A stretch of DNA of 64,000 bases. It comes from an uncultured Eubacteriales bacterium (GTDB lineage Bacteria > Bacillota > Clostridia > Oscillospirales > Oscillospiraceae). Of this stretch, positions 17,518-25,068 are shown piece by piece. Position 1 is the stretch's first letter. Each line of letters begins with the position of its first letter. The stretch spans positions 58,509 through 122,508 of the forward strand of contig CAJKDY010000008.1 in NCBI GenBank assembly GCA_905198835.1. The letters are read 5' to 3'. A model generated the notes under the pieces. The model saw only the letters and a list, made by a program, of their open reading frames with translations. It ran no database searches and was not told where the DNA came from. Made by a program: the position numbers and the translations under genes.

Positions 17518-17617
17518 AGTCGGCTCGCCCCAAGGGGCGACCGACATCAAGCGGCTCTAAAGCGGCAAAGCCGCTAAGAGCCGCTAGATCGAACTGCCCA
17601 GTTCTCGTCTGGGACTT
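17518..17617. repeat. Three consecutive hairpins between the 56-bp repeats
   Basis: GTCGGCTCGCCCC-AA-GGGGCGACCGAC is followed by a nested palindrome, AGCGGCTCT...AGAGCCGCT enclosing AGCGGC-AAA-GCCGCT. The third is CCCAG-TTCTCGT-CTGGG, which closely resembles the T-arm of tRNA-Cys in the opposite orientation. No coding frame is evident. Confidence 0.65.
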
Positions 17618-17620
17618 AAT

Positions 17621-17654
17621 AAAAATCACGGTCCCACCCGGGACCGTGATTTTT
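17621..17654. terminator. Intrinsic terminator of the tRNA cluster (copy 2)
   Basis: Same hairpin as at 17465 with one loop change. It lies three bases beyond the 3' end of tRNA-Cys and has a T-run on the minus strand, so it ends the tRNA transcript. Confidence 0.85.
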
Positions 17655-17656
17655 TA

Positions 17657-17730
17657 TGGAGGCGACACCCAGACTCGAACTGGGGGTGGAGCTTTTGCAG
17701 AGCTCTGCCTTACCACTTGGCTATGTCGCC
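17657..17730 (-). tRNA. tRNA-Cys (GCA)
   Basis: 74 bases including an encoded CCA. The anticodon loop reads CTGCAAA with GCA as the anticodon. The T-arm is CCCAG-TTCGAGT-CTGGG, the acceptor stem GGCGACA/TGTCGCC closes, and the discriminator base is U as in cysteine tRNAs. It is the last tRNA of the cluster. Confidence 0.93.
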
Positions 17731-17773
17731 ATATCTTCAGTCTATGCGGAAAGCCGGAAATGTTTCCATTTTT

Positions 17774-17921
17774 ACGGCCCTTCTGGGCCGCGCCGCGAGT
17801 GCGGCGTAAAATTTCGCGCGCAGCGCGGAATTTGCGGAGGGCTGGCTTTGCCAGCCTGAGCAATGTAATTGCCCAGGCATCCATTTCATAAGTGCCGGCT
17901 TTGCCGGCACTTATGAAATGG
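17774..17921. repeat. Hairpin array between tRNA-Cys and tRNA-Gly, ending in a perfect 19-bp inverted repeat
   Basis: Five or six hairpins follow one another: CGGCCC-TTCT-GGGCCG, CCGC-GAGT-GCGG, AAATTTCGCGC-GCA-GCGCGGAATTT (one mismatch), and GGCTGGC-TTT-GCCAGCC. The array ends in a perfect 19-base inverted repeat with loop TTT (17881-17899 and 17903-17921). The outermost TGG of the last arm is the encoded CCA end of tRNA-Gly. None has a T-run expected of a terminator. No coding frame is evident. Confidence 0.7.
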
Positions 17922-17994
17922 AGCGGGTGACGAGGCTCGAACTCGCTACCTCCACCTTGGCAAGGTGGCGCTCTACCAGATGAGCTACACCCGC
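17919..17994 (-). tRNA. tRNA-Gly (GCC)
   Basis: 76 bases with encoded CCA. The anticodon loop is TTGCCAA. The acceptor stem is GCGGGTG/CACCCGC, the D-arm contains AGCTCATCTGGTAGAGC, and the T-loop is TTCGAGC. Its 3' end is part of a 19-bp perfect inverted repeat. Confidence 0.94.
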
Positions 17995-18069
17995 ATCGTA
18001 CCGCATGCGCAACGCTCTGTTAAGGGGCAAACTGCGTTGGATGGGCTGACCCACCCAACGCAGTTTTGC

Positions 18070-18145
<76 letters not shown>

Positions 18146-18148
18146 AAA

Positions 18149-18225
<77 letters not shown>

Positions 18226-18228
18226 ATC

Positions 18229-18305
18229 TGGTGGGAACAACAGGGCTCGAACCTGTGACCTCATGCTTGTAAGGCACGCGCTCTAGCCAGCTGAGCTATG
18301 CTCCC
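18229..18305 (-). tRNA. tRNA-Val (TAC)
   Basis: 77 bases with encoded CCA. The anticodon loop is CTTACAA with TAC. It starts GGGAGCATAGCTCAGCTGG and the discriminator is A. It is the first tRNA in the cluster, about 30 bases downstream of the promoter. Confidence 0.93.
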
Positions 18306-18336
18306 CTGTTGCGTCGTCATTCAAACGGCGTTTGCT

Positions 18337-18365
18337 ATTATACTAAATACCCCGGAGCTTGTCAA
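18337..18365 (-). promoter_or_regulatory. Consensus promoter of the five-tRNA cluster
   Basis: On the minus strand TTGACA (18365-18360), a 17-base spacer and TATAAT (18342-18337). Both hexamers are perfect, as expected for a stable-RNA promoter. Confidence 0.92.
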
Positions 18366-18388
18366 CACCTTTTCCAAACTTTCCTGGC

Positions 18389-18426
18389 AAAAAATCGCCG
18401 GGAGACCGGCTGCGGTCTCCCGGCGA
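18389..18426 (-). terminator. Intrinsic terminator of the nucleoside importer operon
   Basis: Arms TCGCCGGGAGACC / GGTCTCCCGGCGA with a six-base loop, followed on the minus strand by six T. It ends the transcript coming from 22388-18440. Confidence 0.88.
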
Positions 18427-18439
18427 CAGCTGTGGCGTT

Positions 18440-19468
18440 TTACCGCTTTCCCTTGTCGTAGGGCTGGCCCTCGGCCTTGGGCGCGCGGGAACGCTTGGAG
18501 GTAAAGGCCAGGACCACCAGGGTGATGACATAGGGCAGCATCCGGTAAACATGGCTGCTGATGCCGATCTTGGCTAGCGTATACACCCCGTCGCCATTGA
18601 GGTCGATGGTGGTGTAGCCCGCGGCGATGTATTTGAACACGCCGAAGATCAGCGAGGCCCCGGCGATGTTCAGCGGCTTCCAGTTGCCGAAGATCATCAC
18701 GGCCAAGGCCAGGAAGCCGAAGCCAGCCACCTCGCCGGTGGAGGCGCAGTTGGCGGTGGTCAGAGCGTAGACAAAGCCGCCCATGCCCGCCAGAGCGCCG
18801 GAGATGGTGGTGCCGGCATAGCGCATCTTGTAAACGCTGATGCCCAGGGAGTCGGCGGCCTGGGGATTTTCGCCGCAGGCACGCAGACGCAGGCCGAAGC
18901 GGGTCTTATAGAGCAGGATGGCCAGCAGGATAAAGAGCAGGATACACACATAGGTGGCAACATAGGTTCGGTTCACAAAGGTCTCCCAGAGGAAACCGCC
19001 CTTCTCTGTGCGGCCCATGCCAAAAAGCCTGTTTTTCAGCATGAACCACTCCGGCGCGTCGCCGTCGATGCCCATGCTGTTTTGCCCGATCATGACCCGG
19101 ATCAAAAACAGCACCAACGCGGGAGCCAGCAAGTTGAGGGCGGTGCCGCCGATGGTCTGATCGGCCTTCAGGTGTACCGAGGCAAAGGACAGCAGCAACG
19201 AGAAGATAGCGCCCATAATGGCGGCCACCAGCATGCCCAGCAACTCATAGCCCTGCAGCAGCACCCAATTTCCCTCGGCCTTGGCCTGGGCGAAGACAGG
19301 GAGGCTCTGGGTCATGCGGATGAAGAGCACCCCGGCAAAGGCGCCGAAGATCATAATGCCCTCCAATGCCAGGTTGATGATGCCGCTGCGCTCGGCGAAG
19401 ACGCCGGCCAGGGCTACGATCATCAGAGGAACGGCGTAGATCAGGACCTGTTTGATCAGCTCGCTCAC
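18440..19468 (-). CDS. Nucleoside ABC importer permease (NupC/RnsC-like)
   Basis: 342-residue permease of the BPD_transp_2 fold, with eight or more hydrophobic segments. It starts MSELIKQVLIYAVPLMIVALAG and has the conserved FAERSGIINLALEGIMIFGAFA near residue 25, which is typical of the BMP-associated nucleoside permease. The coupling loop is FGLRLRACGENPQAADSLGI. It overlaps the other permease by 4 bases. It is the fourth component of a BMP-type importer with the genes at 19465, 20841 and 22519. Confidence 0.9.
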   Translation of the reverse strand: MSELIKQVLIYAVPLMIVALAGVFAERSGIINLALEGIMIFGAFAGVLFIRMTQSLPVFAQAKAEGNWVLLQGYELLGMLVAAIMGAIFSLLLSFASVHLKADQTIGGTALNLLAPALVLFLIRVMIGQNSMGIDGDAPEWFMLKNRLFGMGRTEKGGFLWETFVNRTYVATYVCILLFILLAILLYKTRFGLRLRACGENPQAADSLGISVYKMRYAGTTISGALAGMGGFVYALTTANCASTGEVAGFGFLALAVMIFGNWKPLNIAGASLIFGVFKYIAAGYTTIDLNGDGVYTLAKIGISSHVYRMLPYVITLVVLAFTSKRSRAPKAEGQPYDKGKR

Positions 19469-20844
19469 TGCTCCTCGCCTCCTTCCTGCTCCGGCGTGTC
19501 CTCAGCCGGCGGCGTATCGGGGGGATCCGCTGTGGTCTGCGCCGGTGCGCTCACCAGCACGGGCTCGTCGCCGCCACCTCCCTTTGCCCGCTTCTTTTTG
19601 CGGCTGCCCAGAAGGGTCTTGATCAGCAGCGAGAAGGCGGACAGATAGACGATGGCGGCGATGATCACGTCGGAGATGTACTCGTTGTAGGTGGGGATGT
19701 GCTTAAAGAGGGTCTGGCCGGTAATGTTGAGCATGGACATGAACGTGCCCGAGAAGATGATCCCGATGGGGTTGCAGCTGGCCAGCAGGGCCACGGGGAT
19801 GCCATTAAAGCCGATGGCGGGCAGAGTCTGGTAAGCGGAGCTCCAGTAGTACTCCGTGTTGCCCGACAGCCAATAGAGCGCCGCGGCGGCCCCGGAGAGG
19901 GCGCCGGCAATGGCCATAGACAGCACGATGCTCCCCTTGTCGTTGATCCCGGCGTACCGGGCCGCGTGGCGGTTGGCGCCGCAGGCCTTGAGCCGGTAGC
20001 CCAGGGTGGTCTTGGACATGAGGATGTAGATGCCGATGGCGATAACGATGGCGATGAGGATACCGCCGTTGACCTGGGAGCCGGGGAAGAGCTTGTCCAG
20101 GCCCAGCTTGGCGGTGGCCACCCCCGCGCCGTCCACATAGGTGTAATCCCCGCCGCCGATCCCGGTGCCGGCTGCCACCTGGGTCAGGCCGTAGGTGGTC
20201 TTGTAGATGTAGCTGGTCTTGGTGGTCTCCACCATATTGCAGAACTTGCTGCCGTCAAAGATGGCGGCGACGATATTGCCCGCGATCCAGTTGGTCATGA
20301 TGCAGGCCAGGACCTCGTTGATGTTGAGGAAGGCCTTGGCGATGCCCGGCAGACAGCCCCACACCGCTCCGGCCAGAATGCCGCCCAAAAAGGCCAGCAG
20401 CCAGATCAGCGGCGCGGGCAGCGCCCCGGCGGGGATCGAAAGGGCGATGACCAGGGTGGCGGCGGTGCCCATCAGGTACTGCCCCGGCGCGCCGATGTTG
20501 AAAAGGCCGGTCTTATACGCCACGCCCACCGACAGACCCGTGAGGATCAGCGGTGTGGCCCGGAAGAGCATATTGCCGATGCTGACGGGGTTAAAGCCAA
20601 AGGCCAGCGCCCCGCCGGAGCGCTCATCCAGGGTAAAGATACCCATAAAGACCAGCTGGACGCCCTCCCAGATGTTCTTGGCGCCCATCTTGTATACAAG
20701 GCCCACGATGGTCACCAAAATGGCGCCGAAGAGAAGACCGATGAGGATGGAGATCAGGGAAGCCAGCAGGGACTTGGTGCCGTCCTTGGCATAGAGGCCG
20801 CTCAGCCTGCGGCCTAGGGTGTCGCCGTTCTTATTCTTGCTCAT
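19465..20844 (-). CDS. Nucleoside ABC importer permease (NupB/RnsD-like)
   Basis: 459-residue permease, longer than its partner. It has a cytoplasmic N-terminus (GRRLSGLYAKDGTKSLLASL), about ten hydrophobic segments, and the typical IGAPGQYLMGTAATLVIAL and GYRLKACGANRHAARYAGI coupling region. A C-terminal Pro/Glu/Ala-rich tail of about 45 residues follows the last transmembrane helix; this is longer than usual. The gene overlaps the ATPase gene by 4 bases and the second permease by 4 bases. Together they form the heterodimeric membrane pore. Confidence 0.9.
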   Translation of the reverse strand: MSKNKNGDTLGRRLSGLYAKDGTKSLLASLISILIGLLFGAILVTIVGLVYKMGAKNIWEGVQLVFMGIFTLDERSGGALAFGFNPVSIGNMLFRATPLILTGLSVGVAYKTGLFNIGAPGQYLMGTAATLVIALSIPAGALPAPLIWLLAFLGGILAGAVWGCLPGIAKAFLNINEVLACIMTNWIAGNIVAAIFDGSKFCNMVETTKTSYIYKTTYGLTQVAAGTGIGGGDYTYVDGAGVATAKLGLDKLFPGSQVNGGILIAIVIAIGIYILMSKTTLGYRLKACGANRHAARYAGINDKGSIVLSMAIAGALSGAAAALYWLSGNTEYYWSSAYQTLPAIGFNGIPVALLASCNPIGIIFSGTFMSMLNITGQTLFKHIPTYNEYISDVIIAAIVYLSAFSLLIKTLLGSRKKKRAKGGGGDEPVLVSAPAQTTADPPDTPPAEDTPEQEGGEEQ

Positions 20845-22388
20845 GCGCGCACCTCCTTGCTCCCCATCCGCTTGGCCCCGGTCATGTAGAGGCCCAGCTC
20901 CTGGACCGTGGTCTGCTTGGGGTCCAGCTCGCCGACGATCTCACCTTCGTACATGACCAGGATGCGGTCAGACAGGCTCATGACCTCGTCCAGCTCCAGC
21001 GAGACAAGCAAGATCGCCTTTCCCTGGTCCCGCTGCTTTACCAGCTGGCTGTGGATATACTCGATGGCGCCCACGTCCAGCCCTCGGGTGGGCTGGACGG
21101 CCACCACCAGGGGCTTATCCCGGTCCAGTTCCCGGGCGATGATGGCCTTTTGCTGGTTGCCGCCGGACATGGACCGGGCGGGGGTCACCGGGCCCTGGCC
21201 CGAGCGGACGTCGAACTGCTCGATGAGCTTTTCCGCATAGGCCCGCACCGCCTTTTGGTCGATAAAGCCGGCCTTTTGGAACCGCTTTTCCTGGAAGCGC
21301 TGGAGGACCAGGTTCTGCTCCAGGGTGAAGTCCAGCACCAAGCCGTGCTTGTGGCGGTCTTCGGGGATGTGGCTCATACCCTTGCCCCGGTTTTTGATGG
21401 AGGCGTGGCCCAGCTCCTGGTCCAGGAGGCGGATGGAGCCGGTGGCCTTGTCCAGGCCGGTGAGGCCGTGAATGAACTCAGTCTGGCCGTTGCCGTCGAT
21501 GCCCGCGATGCACACGATCTCGCCGGAACGGACCTGGAGGGACACGCCGCGCACGGCGTCTTTCTTGTGGCCGCCCTTGGCCGGGACGCTGAAGTTCTGC
21601 ACCTCCAGCACCACATCCCCAGGCTGAGCGGGGGTCTTGTGGACCTCCAGCTGTACGGGCCGGCCCACCATCATATTGGATAGGGACTGCTTGTCGGTGT
21701 CCTTGGTGTCCACGGTGCCGACGTACTTGCCTTTGCGGAGCACCGTGACCCGGTCGGCCACGGCCATGATCTCGTTGAGCTTGTGGGAAATGAATAGGAT
21801 GGACTTGCCCTCCCGGGCAAACTCTTTCATGGTGGCCATCAGCTCGTCGATCTCCTGGGGAGTCAGCACGGCGGTGGGCTCGTCAAAGATGAGGATCTCG
21901 TTATCCCGGTAGAGCATCTTCAGGATCTCCACCCGCTGCTGCATCCCCACGGTGATGTCCTCCACCTTGGCGTCCAGGTCCACCTTCAGCCCGTAGCGCT
22001 CGGACAGAGCCTCTACCTTTTTACGGGCCTCCTTCTTGCTTAAAAAGCCCAGCTTGGTGGTCTCCGCGCCCAGGATGATGTTGTCCAGGACGGTAAAGAC
22101 CTCAATGAGCTTAAAGTGCTGGTGGACCATGCCGATGCCCAGGGCGGTGGCGTCGTTGGGGCTGTGGATCTTGACCTCTTCCCCGTTCTTCTTGATGACC
22201 CCCTGCTCGGGCTGGTAGAGACCGAACAGGACGCTCATCAGCGTGGACTTGCCCGCGCCGTTCTCTCCCAGCAGCGCGTGGATCTCACCACGGCGAAGCT
22301 GGAGGGTGATGTCGTCGTTGGCGATGATACCGGGGAATTCCTTGGTGATGTGGAGCATCTCAATGATGTTTTCCGCTTGCTGGGCCAT
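20841..22388 (-). CDS. Nucleoside ABC importer ATPase with two ATP-binding domains (NupA/RnsB-like)
   Basis: 515-residue protein with two fused ATPase domains, as in ribose/nucleoside importers. The first domain has Walker A GENGAGKSTL and Walker B ILIFDEPTAVLTPQE. The second has a degenerate Walker A (GIDGNGQTEF), typical of the RbsA/NupA class, and signature SGGNQQKAIIARELDR. I chose the ATG at 22388 because AAGGTG lies nine bases upstream; in-frame TTG and ATG starts lie 18 and 6 bases further up. It has its own promoter and is separated from the binding-protein gene by a terminator. Confidence 0.9.
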   Translation of the reverse strand: MAQQAENIIEMLHITKEFPGIIANDDITLQLRRGEIHALLGENGAGKSTLMSVLFGLYQPEQGVIKKNGEEVKIHSPNDATALGIGMVHQHFKLIEVFTVLDNIILGAETTKLGFLSKKEARKKVEALSERYGLKVDLDAKVEDITVGMQQRVEILKMLYRDNEILIFDEPTAVLTPQEIDELMATMKEFAREGKSILFISHKLNEIMAVADRVTVLRKGKYVGTVDTKDTDKQSLSNMMVGRPVQLEVHKTPAQPGDVVLEVQNFSVPAKGGHKKDAVRGVSLQVRSGEIVCIAGIDGNGQTEFIHGLTGLDKATGSIRLLDQELGHASIKNRGKGMSHIPEDRHKHGLVLDFTLEQNLVLQRFQEKRFQKAGFIDQKAVRAYAEKLIEQFDVRSGQGPVTPARSMSGGNQQKAIIARELDRDKPLVVAVQPTRGLDVGAIEYIHSQLVKQRDQGKAILLVSLELDEVMSLSDRILVMYEGEIVGELDPKQTTVQELGLYMTGAKRMGSKEVRA

Positions 22389-22420
22389 ACGCATCCCCAC
22401 CTTCAAAGTTTGGTAGTTTA

Positions 22421-22449
22421 ATTATAGTAGGTCAATGGCAAAAATGCAA
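22421..22449 (-). promoter_or_regulatory. Promoter of the importer ATPase/permease operon
   Basis: On the minus strand TTGCAT (22449-22444), a 17-base spacer and TATAAT (22426-22421). It is located between the bmp terminator and the ATPase gene, so the three membrane-complex genes can be expressed independently of the binding protein. Confidence 0.8.
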
Positions 22450-22466
22450 GAATTTTGCGCCGATTG

Positions 22467-22503
22467 GCAAAAAAAGAGAGGGACGCACAAGCGTCCCTCT
22501 CTT
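22467..22503 (-). terminator. Intrinsic terminator between bmp and the ATPase gene
   Basis: Arms AAGAGAGGGACGC / GCGTCCCTCTCTT with loop ACAA and a run of seven T on the minus strand. It ends the bmp transcript 15 bases after the stop codon. Confidence 0.88.
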
Positions 22504-22518
22504 GGGGTAGAGCGGAAA

Positions 22519-23748
22519 TTACACGTAGTTCACCGTGACGTTGGAGTACTCCTGGACAACGGCGTCGTTCTCCAGAACAGTGTTATCGATGGACACGGTG
22601 CCGGCCTTGATGGCCTCCAGCTGCGCCTCGTACTCGTCCACGGAGTAGTTCTCCATAGACCAGGTGGCGGTGGGCAGACCCACGGAATCCTCCGCGGCGC
22701 CCAGGGAGGTGGCGGTGCCGCCGATCTCGTCCCAGGTGCCGTCATAGACCTTAGCGACAGCCCACTGCACGGAGCTGGACAGGCCCTTCATGGCGGAGGT
22801 GACCACGGTGTCGGACTGGCTGGACTGGTCCACGTCCACGCCGATGACAGCGCCGTCGTTGGCGGAGGCGGCAGCGGTGATGGACTGGAAGATGGAGCCG
22901 CCGGCGGAGAAGACGATCTGGGTGCCATTGGTGTACCAGCCGGAGATCAGGCTCTGCAGTTCGGGGCTGGCGGAGAAGGTGGCGCCGTACTGATAGGTGT
23001 AGTTGATCTCCACATTCTTGCCCATCTCAGCGGCAGCCGCGTTGGCGCCCTGGACGAAGCCGTAGCCGTAACGGCACACAGCGGGGTTGGTACCGCCGCC
23101 GCCGCCGGCGAAGCCCAGCTTCTCAAAGCCTTCCTTGACCACAGCGTAGCCAGCCATGTAGCCGGGCTGCTCCTCGCAGAAGGCGATGCCGGCCACGTTG
23201 GCCAGAGCGTTGCCCGCGTCATCGGTCAGGGGGTAACCGTCGATGAAGACGAAGGGGATGTCGGGGTACTCCATGGCGGCCTTCTTCAGAGCGCCCTCCT
23301 GCATAAAGCCGGCGGCCACAATGACCTCGGCGCCGGCATCGGCGGCGGCCTTCATGGCGTTGTAGCGGTCGTCATCGGTAGCCTGGTCGCCGTTGGCGGG
23401 CTGATAGTAACGATAGCTCTTGCCGTTGGCGGTGGCGTACAGCTTCACGCCGTCATAGGTGCCCTGGTTGAAGGACTTGTCCTTCAGCTGGCCCACGTCG
23501 GTGATGAAGGCGACCTGATACTTGCCGTCGGGAGAGGTCACGTTGTCCTCGATGGTGTCGGGGTCAACAGCGTCAACCGCGGGGGCATCGGTGGCAGGCG
23601 CGTCGGTAGCGGGCGCGTCGGTGGCGGGGGCGTCGGTCGCAGGAGCGTCGGTGGCGGGGGTCTTGTCGCCGTTGCCGCCGCAGGCGGCCAGAGCGAAGAC
23701 CATAGCCATCGCCAGGACCAGAGCCAGGAACTTCTTGGTGTTCTTCAT
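22519..23748 (-). CDS. BMP-family nucleoside-binding lipoprotein
   Basis: 409-residue substrate-binding lipoprotein of the basic membrane protein (PnrA/BmpA) family. The signal peptide ends in lipobox LAAC with cysteine at residue 23. Five tandem five-residue units (ATDAP type) form a linker to the folded domain. The domain begins YQVAFITDVGQLKDKSFNQG, the classic BMP motif with a nucleoside-stacking region. GSIFQSITAAA and GVDVDQSSQSDTVVTSAMKG are also family segments. AAGGAAGG precedes the ATG. It feeds the ABC permease/ATPase set encoded downstream. The exact nucleoside or base is not readable. Confidence 0.93.
   Translation of the reverse strand: MKNTKKFLALVLAMAMVFALAACGGNGDKTPATDAPATDAPATDAPATDAPATDAPAVDAVDPDTIEDNVTSPDGKYQVAFITDVGQLKDKSFNQGTYDGVKLYATANGKSYRYYQPANGDQATDDDRYNAMKAAADAGAEVIVAAGFMQEGALKKAAMEYPDIPFVFIDGYPLTDDAGNALANVAGIAFCEEQPGYMAGYAVVKEGFEKLGFAGGGGGTNPAVCRYGYGFVQGANAAAAEMGKNVEINYTYQYGATFSASPELQSLISGWYTNGTQIVFSAGGSIFQSITAAASANDGAVIGVDVDQSSQSDTVVTSAMKGLSSSVQWAVAKVYDGTWDEIGGTATSLGAAEDSVGLPTATWSMENYSVDEYEAQLEAIKAGTVSIDNTVLENDAVVQEYSNVTVNYV
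23585..23659 (-). repeat. 15-bp tandem repeat in the bmp linker (5 units)
   Basis: Five consecutive 15-base units of the type GCGTCGGTGGCGGGG (plus strand) encode the ATDAP repeats after the lipobox. The units differ by one to four bases. Copy number could vary by slippage without changing the frame. Two similar units occur in livK (about 51830-51855). Confidence 0.8.
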
Positions 23749-23806
23749 GTTCTACCTTCCTTTCAATGTTTCCGCGCGTTGCGCGGTCCAAAATTGGTAC
23801 TGGACC

Positions 23807-23835
23807 ATTATAACCCAGCCCTTGCCAAAGGGCAA
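23807..23835 (-). promoter_or_regulatory. Promoter of the bmp gene with adjacent inverted repeat
   Basis: On the minus strand TTGCCC (23835-23830), a 17-base spacer and TATAAT (23812-23807). Just downstream lies GGTCCA-N10-TGGACC (23785-23806), which encloses the palindrome CCAAAATTGG. This is a plausible operator near the start point, but no regulator can be named. Confidence 0.7.
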
Positions 23836-23985
23836 CAGCTTTTTCCCATTTTTCACAAATTTTTTACCAATGTGTTTCAGGAGCGTAATTATGTTCACCT
23901 TTTCCCAGCACATTCCACAAAAACAGGATTTTCTGGACAGCCGCGCCAAAAGCTGGTAAACTACCAGGCAAAGGAAGGTGAGCCC

Positions 23986-24663
23986 ATGCGCTATCCACAC
24001 GTCTGCCCCGCCCGTTTTCTGGCCCGGCCCAATCGCTTTATTGCCCAGGTAGAGCTGAATGGGCAGGTAGAGACGGTCCATGTGAAGAACACCGGCCGGT
24101 GCAAAGAGCTACTGACGCCGGGAGCCCGGGTCTGGCTGGAGCGGGCGGCAAATCCCTCCCGCAAGACGCTTTATGACCTGATCGCCGTAGAGAAGGGCGC
24201 CCTGCTCATCAACATGGACGCCCAGGCCCCCAACCGGGTCTTCGGCGAGTGGGCCCGCGCGGGGGGCATCCCCGAGCTGACCCTGCTGCGGCCGGAGACC
24301 ACCTGGGGCTCCTCCCGGTTCGACTTCTACTGGGAATCGGCCACGGAGAAGGGCTTTGTGGAGGTCAAGGGGGTCACCCTGGAGGTGGACGGCGGCGCCT
24401 TCTTCCCCGACGCGCCCACCGAGCGGGGCGTCAAGCACCTCCATGAGCTGAAAGCCGTCCGGCAGCAGGGCTACCGGGCGGCTGTGTGCTTTGTCATCCA
24501 GATGAAGGACGTGGACTTCTTCTCTCCCAACGACATCACCCATCCGGAATTTGGCCAGGCTCTGCGCCAGGCGGCCCAGGCAGGGGTAGAGGTCTGGGCC
24601 TACGACTGCGCCGTCACGCCGGACAGCCTCCAGCTGGACAAAAAAGTGCCTGTGCGGCTCTGA
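23986..24663 (+). CDS. sfsA: SfsA family DNA-binding/nuclease-like protein
   Basis: 225-residue protein of the sugar fermentation stimulation family. Conserved segments are FLARPNRFIAQVELNGQ, HVKNTGRCKELLTPGA, SSRFDFYW and GFVEVKGVTLEVDGGAFFPD (with nuclease-like E-x-K residues). TERGVKHLHEL and VCFVIQMKDVDFFSPND follow. Family function is poorly defined; E. coli SfsA binds DNA and affects maltose metabolism. AAGGAAGGTGAGCCC precedes the ATG. An open frame extends far upstream through the antisense of bmp, but only this C-terminal part is the real gene. Confidence 0.92.
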   Translation: MRYPHVCPARFLARPNRFIAQVELNGQVETVHVKNTGRCKELLTPGARVWLERAANPSRKTLYDLIAVEKGALLINMDAQAPNRVFGEWARAGGIPELTLLRPETTWGSSRFDFYWESATEKGFVEVKGVTLEVDGGAFFPDAPTERGVKHLHELKAVRQQGYRAAVCFVIQMKDVDFFSPNDITHPEFGQALRQAAQAGVEVWAYDCAVTPDSLQLDKKVPVRL

Positions 24664-24666
24664 GGC

Positions 24667-25068
24667 TCACACAGGCGCCAGGCATTCCAGGCCGGGCAGA
24701 TTGCGCAAAACGCCGTAGAGAACGAAGACCACGGCCAGGCCCAGCCAGACTCTCTCCTCCCAGCGGGGCGTTTTCCCCGGACCCTCCTTTACATAGCGGA
24801 GGATGTGCCACCCGCCCAGACCCAGGAGCAAGGGCAAAGCGGAAAAGAGCAGCGGATTGGCCCGGAAGGCCCCGGCAAGATCCAGCCGCAGCAGCCGAAG
24901 GCACATCCGGCTCACGCCGCAGCCAGGACAGTACCACCCGGTGGCCAGCCAGATAGGGCAATAAAGCCCCCGGCCAAAGTACCGGATGGCACAAACATAG
25001 GCCAGGGCGATCCCACAGATCGCCCCGGCCCATAATAGCGTGCGCCGCAGTCTGTCCTTACAGGTCAT
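24667..25068 (-). CDS. DUF2752 membrane protein
   Basis: 133-residue small membrane protein. The family signature is the Cys motif WYCPGCGVSRMCLRLLRLDLAGAF followed by NPLLFSALP. About three hydrophobic segments are visible (residues 12-28, 70-88 and 108-125). Function is unknown. It overlaps the DUF4234 gene by 11 bases, so the two are co-translated. It converges with sfsA with only three bases between the stop codons. Confidence 0.82.
   Translation of the reverse strand: MTCKDRLRRTLLWAGAICGIALAYVCAIRYFGRGLYCPIWLATGWYCPGCGVSRMCLRLLRLDLAGAFRANPLLFSALPLLLGLGGWHILRYVKEGPGKTPRWEERVWLGLAVVFVLYGVLRNLPGLECLAPV

Larger units (their letters stand above)
17462..17673. repeat. 56-bp direct repeat pair containing a terminator and a tRNA-Cys 3' end
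   Basis: Two 56-base copies (17462-17517 and 17618-17673) differ at one base. Each holds the bidirectional terminator followed by the last 17 bases of tRNA-Cys on the minus strand. Only the second copy continues into an intact tRNA. The first is a tRNA 3' remnant. The 100 bases between them are listed separately. Confidence 0.85.

Noticed and set aside
17462..17673. attL/attR of an integrated element
   Set aside because: Only 100 bases separate the two copies, and no integrase or cargo gene is present. A relic is possible, but no present element can be called.
22435..23985. Very long plus-strand open frame joined to sfsA
   Set aside because: It is the antisense of the bmp gene in GC-rich DNA. 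sfsA has its own start codon and ribosome binding site at 23986, and the upstream part has low-complexity Gly/Val/His composition.
24643..24680. Terminator between sfsA and the DUF2752 gene
   Set aside because: CCTGTG and CACAGG form a weak inverted repeat across both stop codons, but there is no T-run on either strand.
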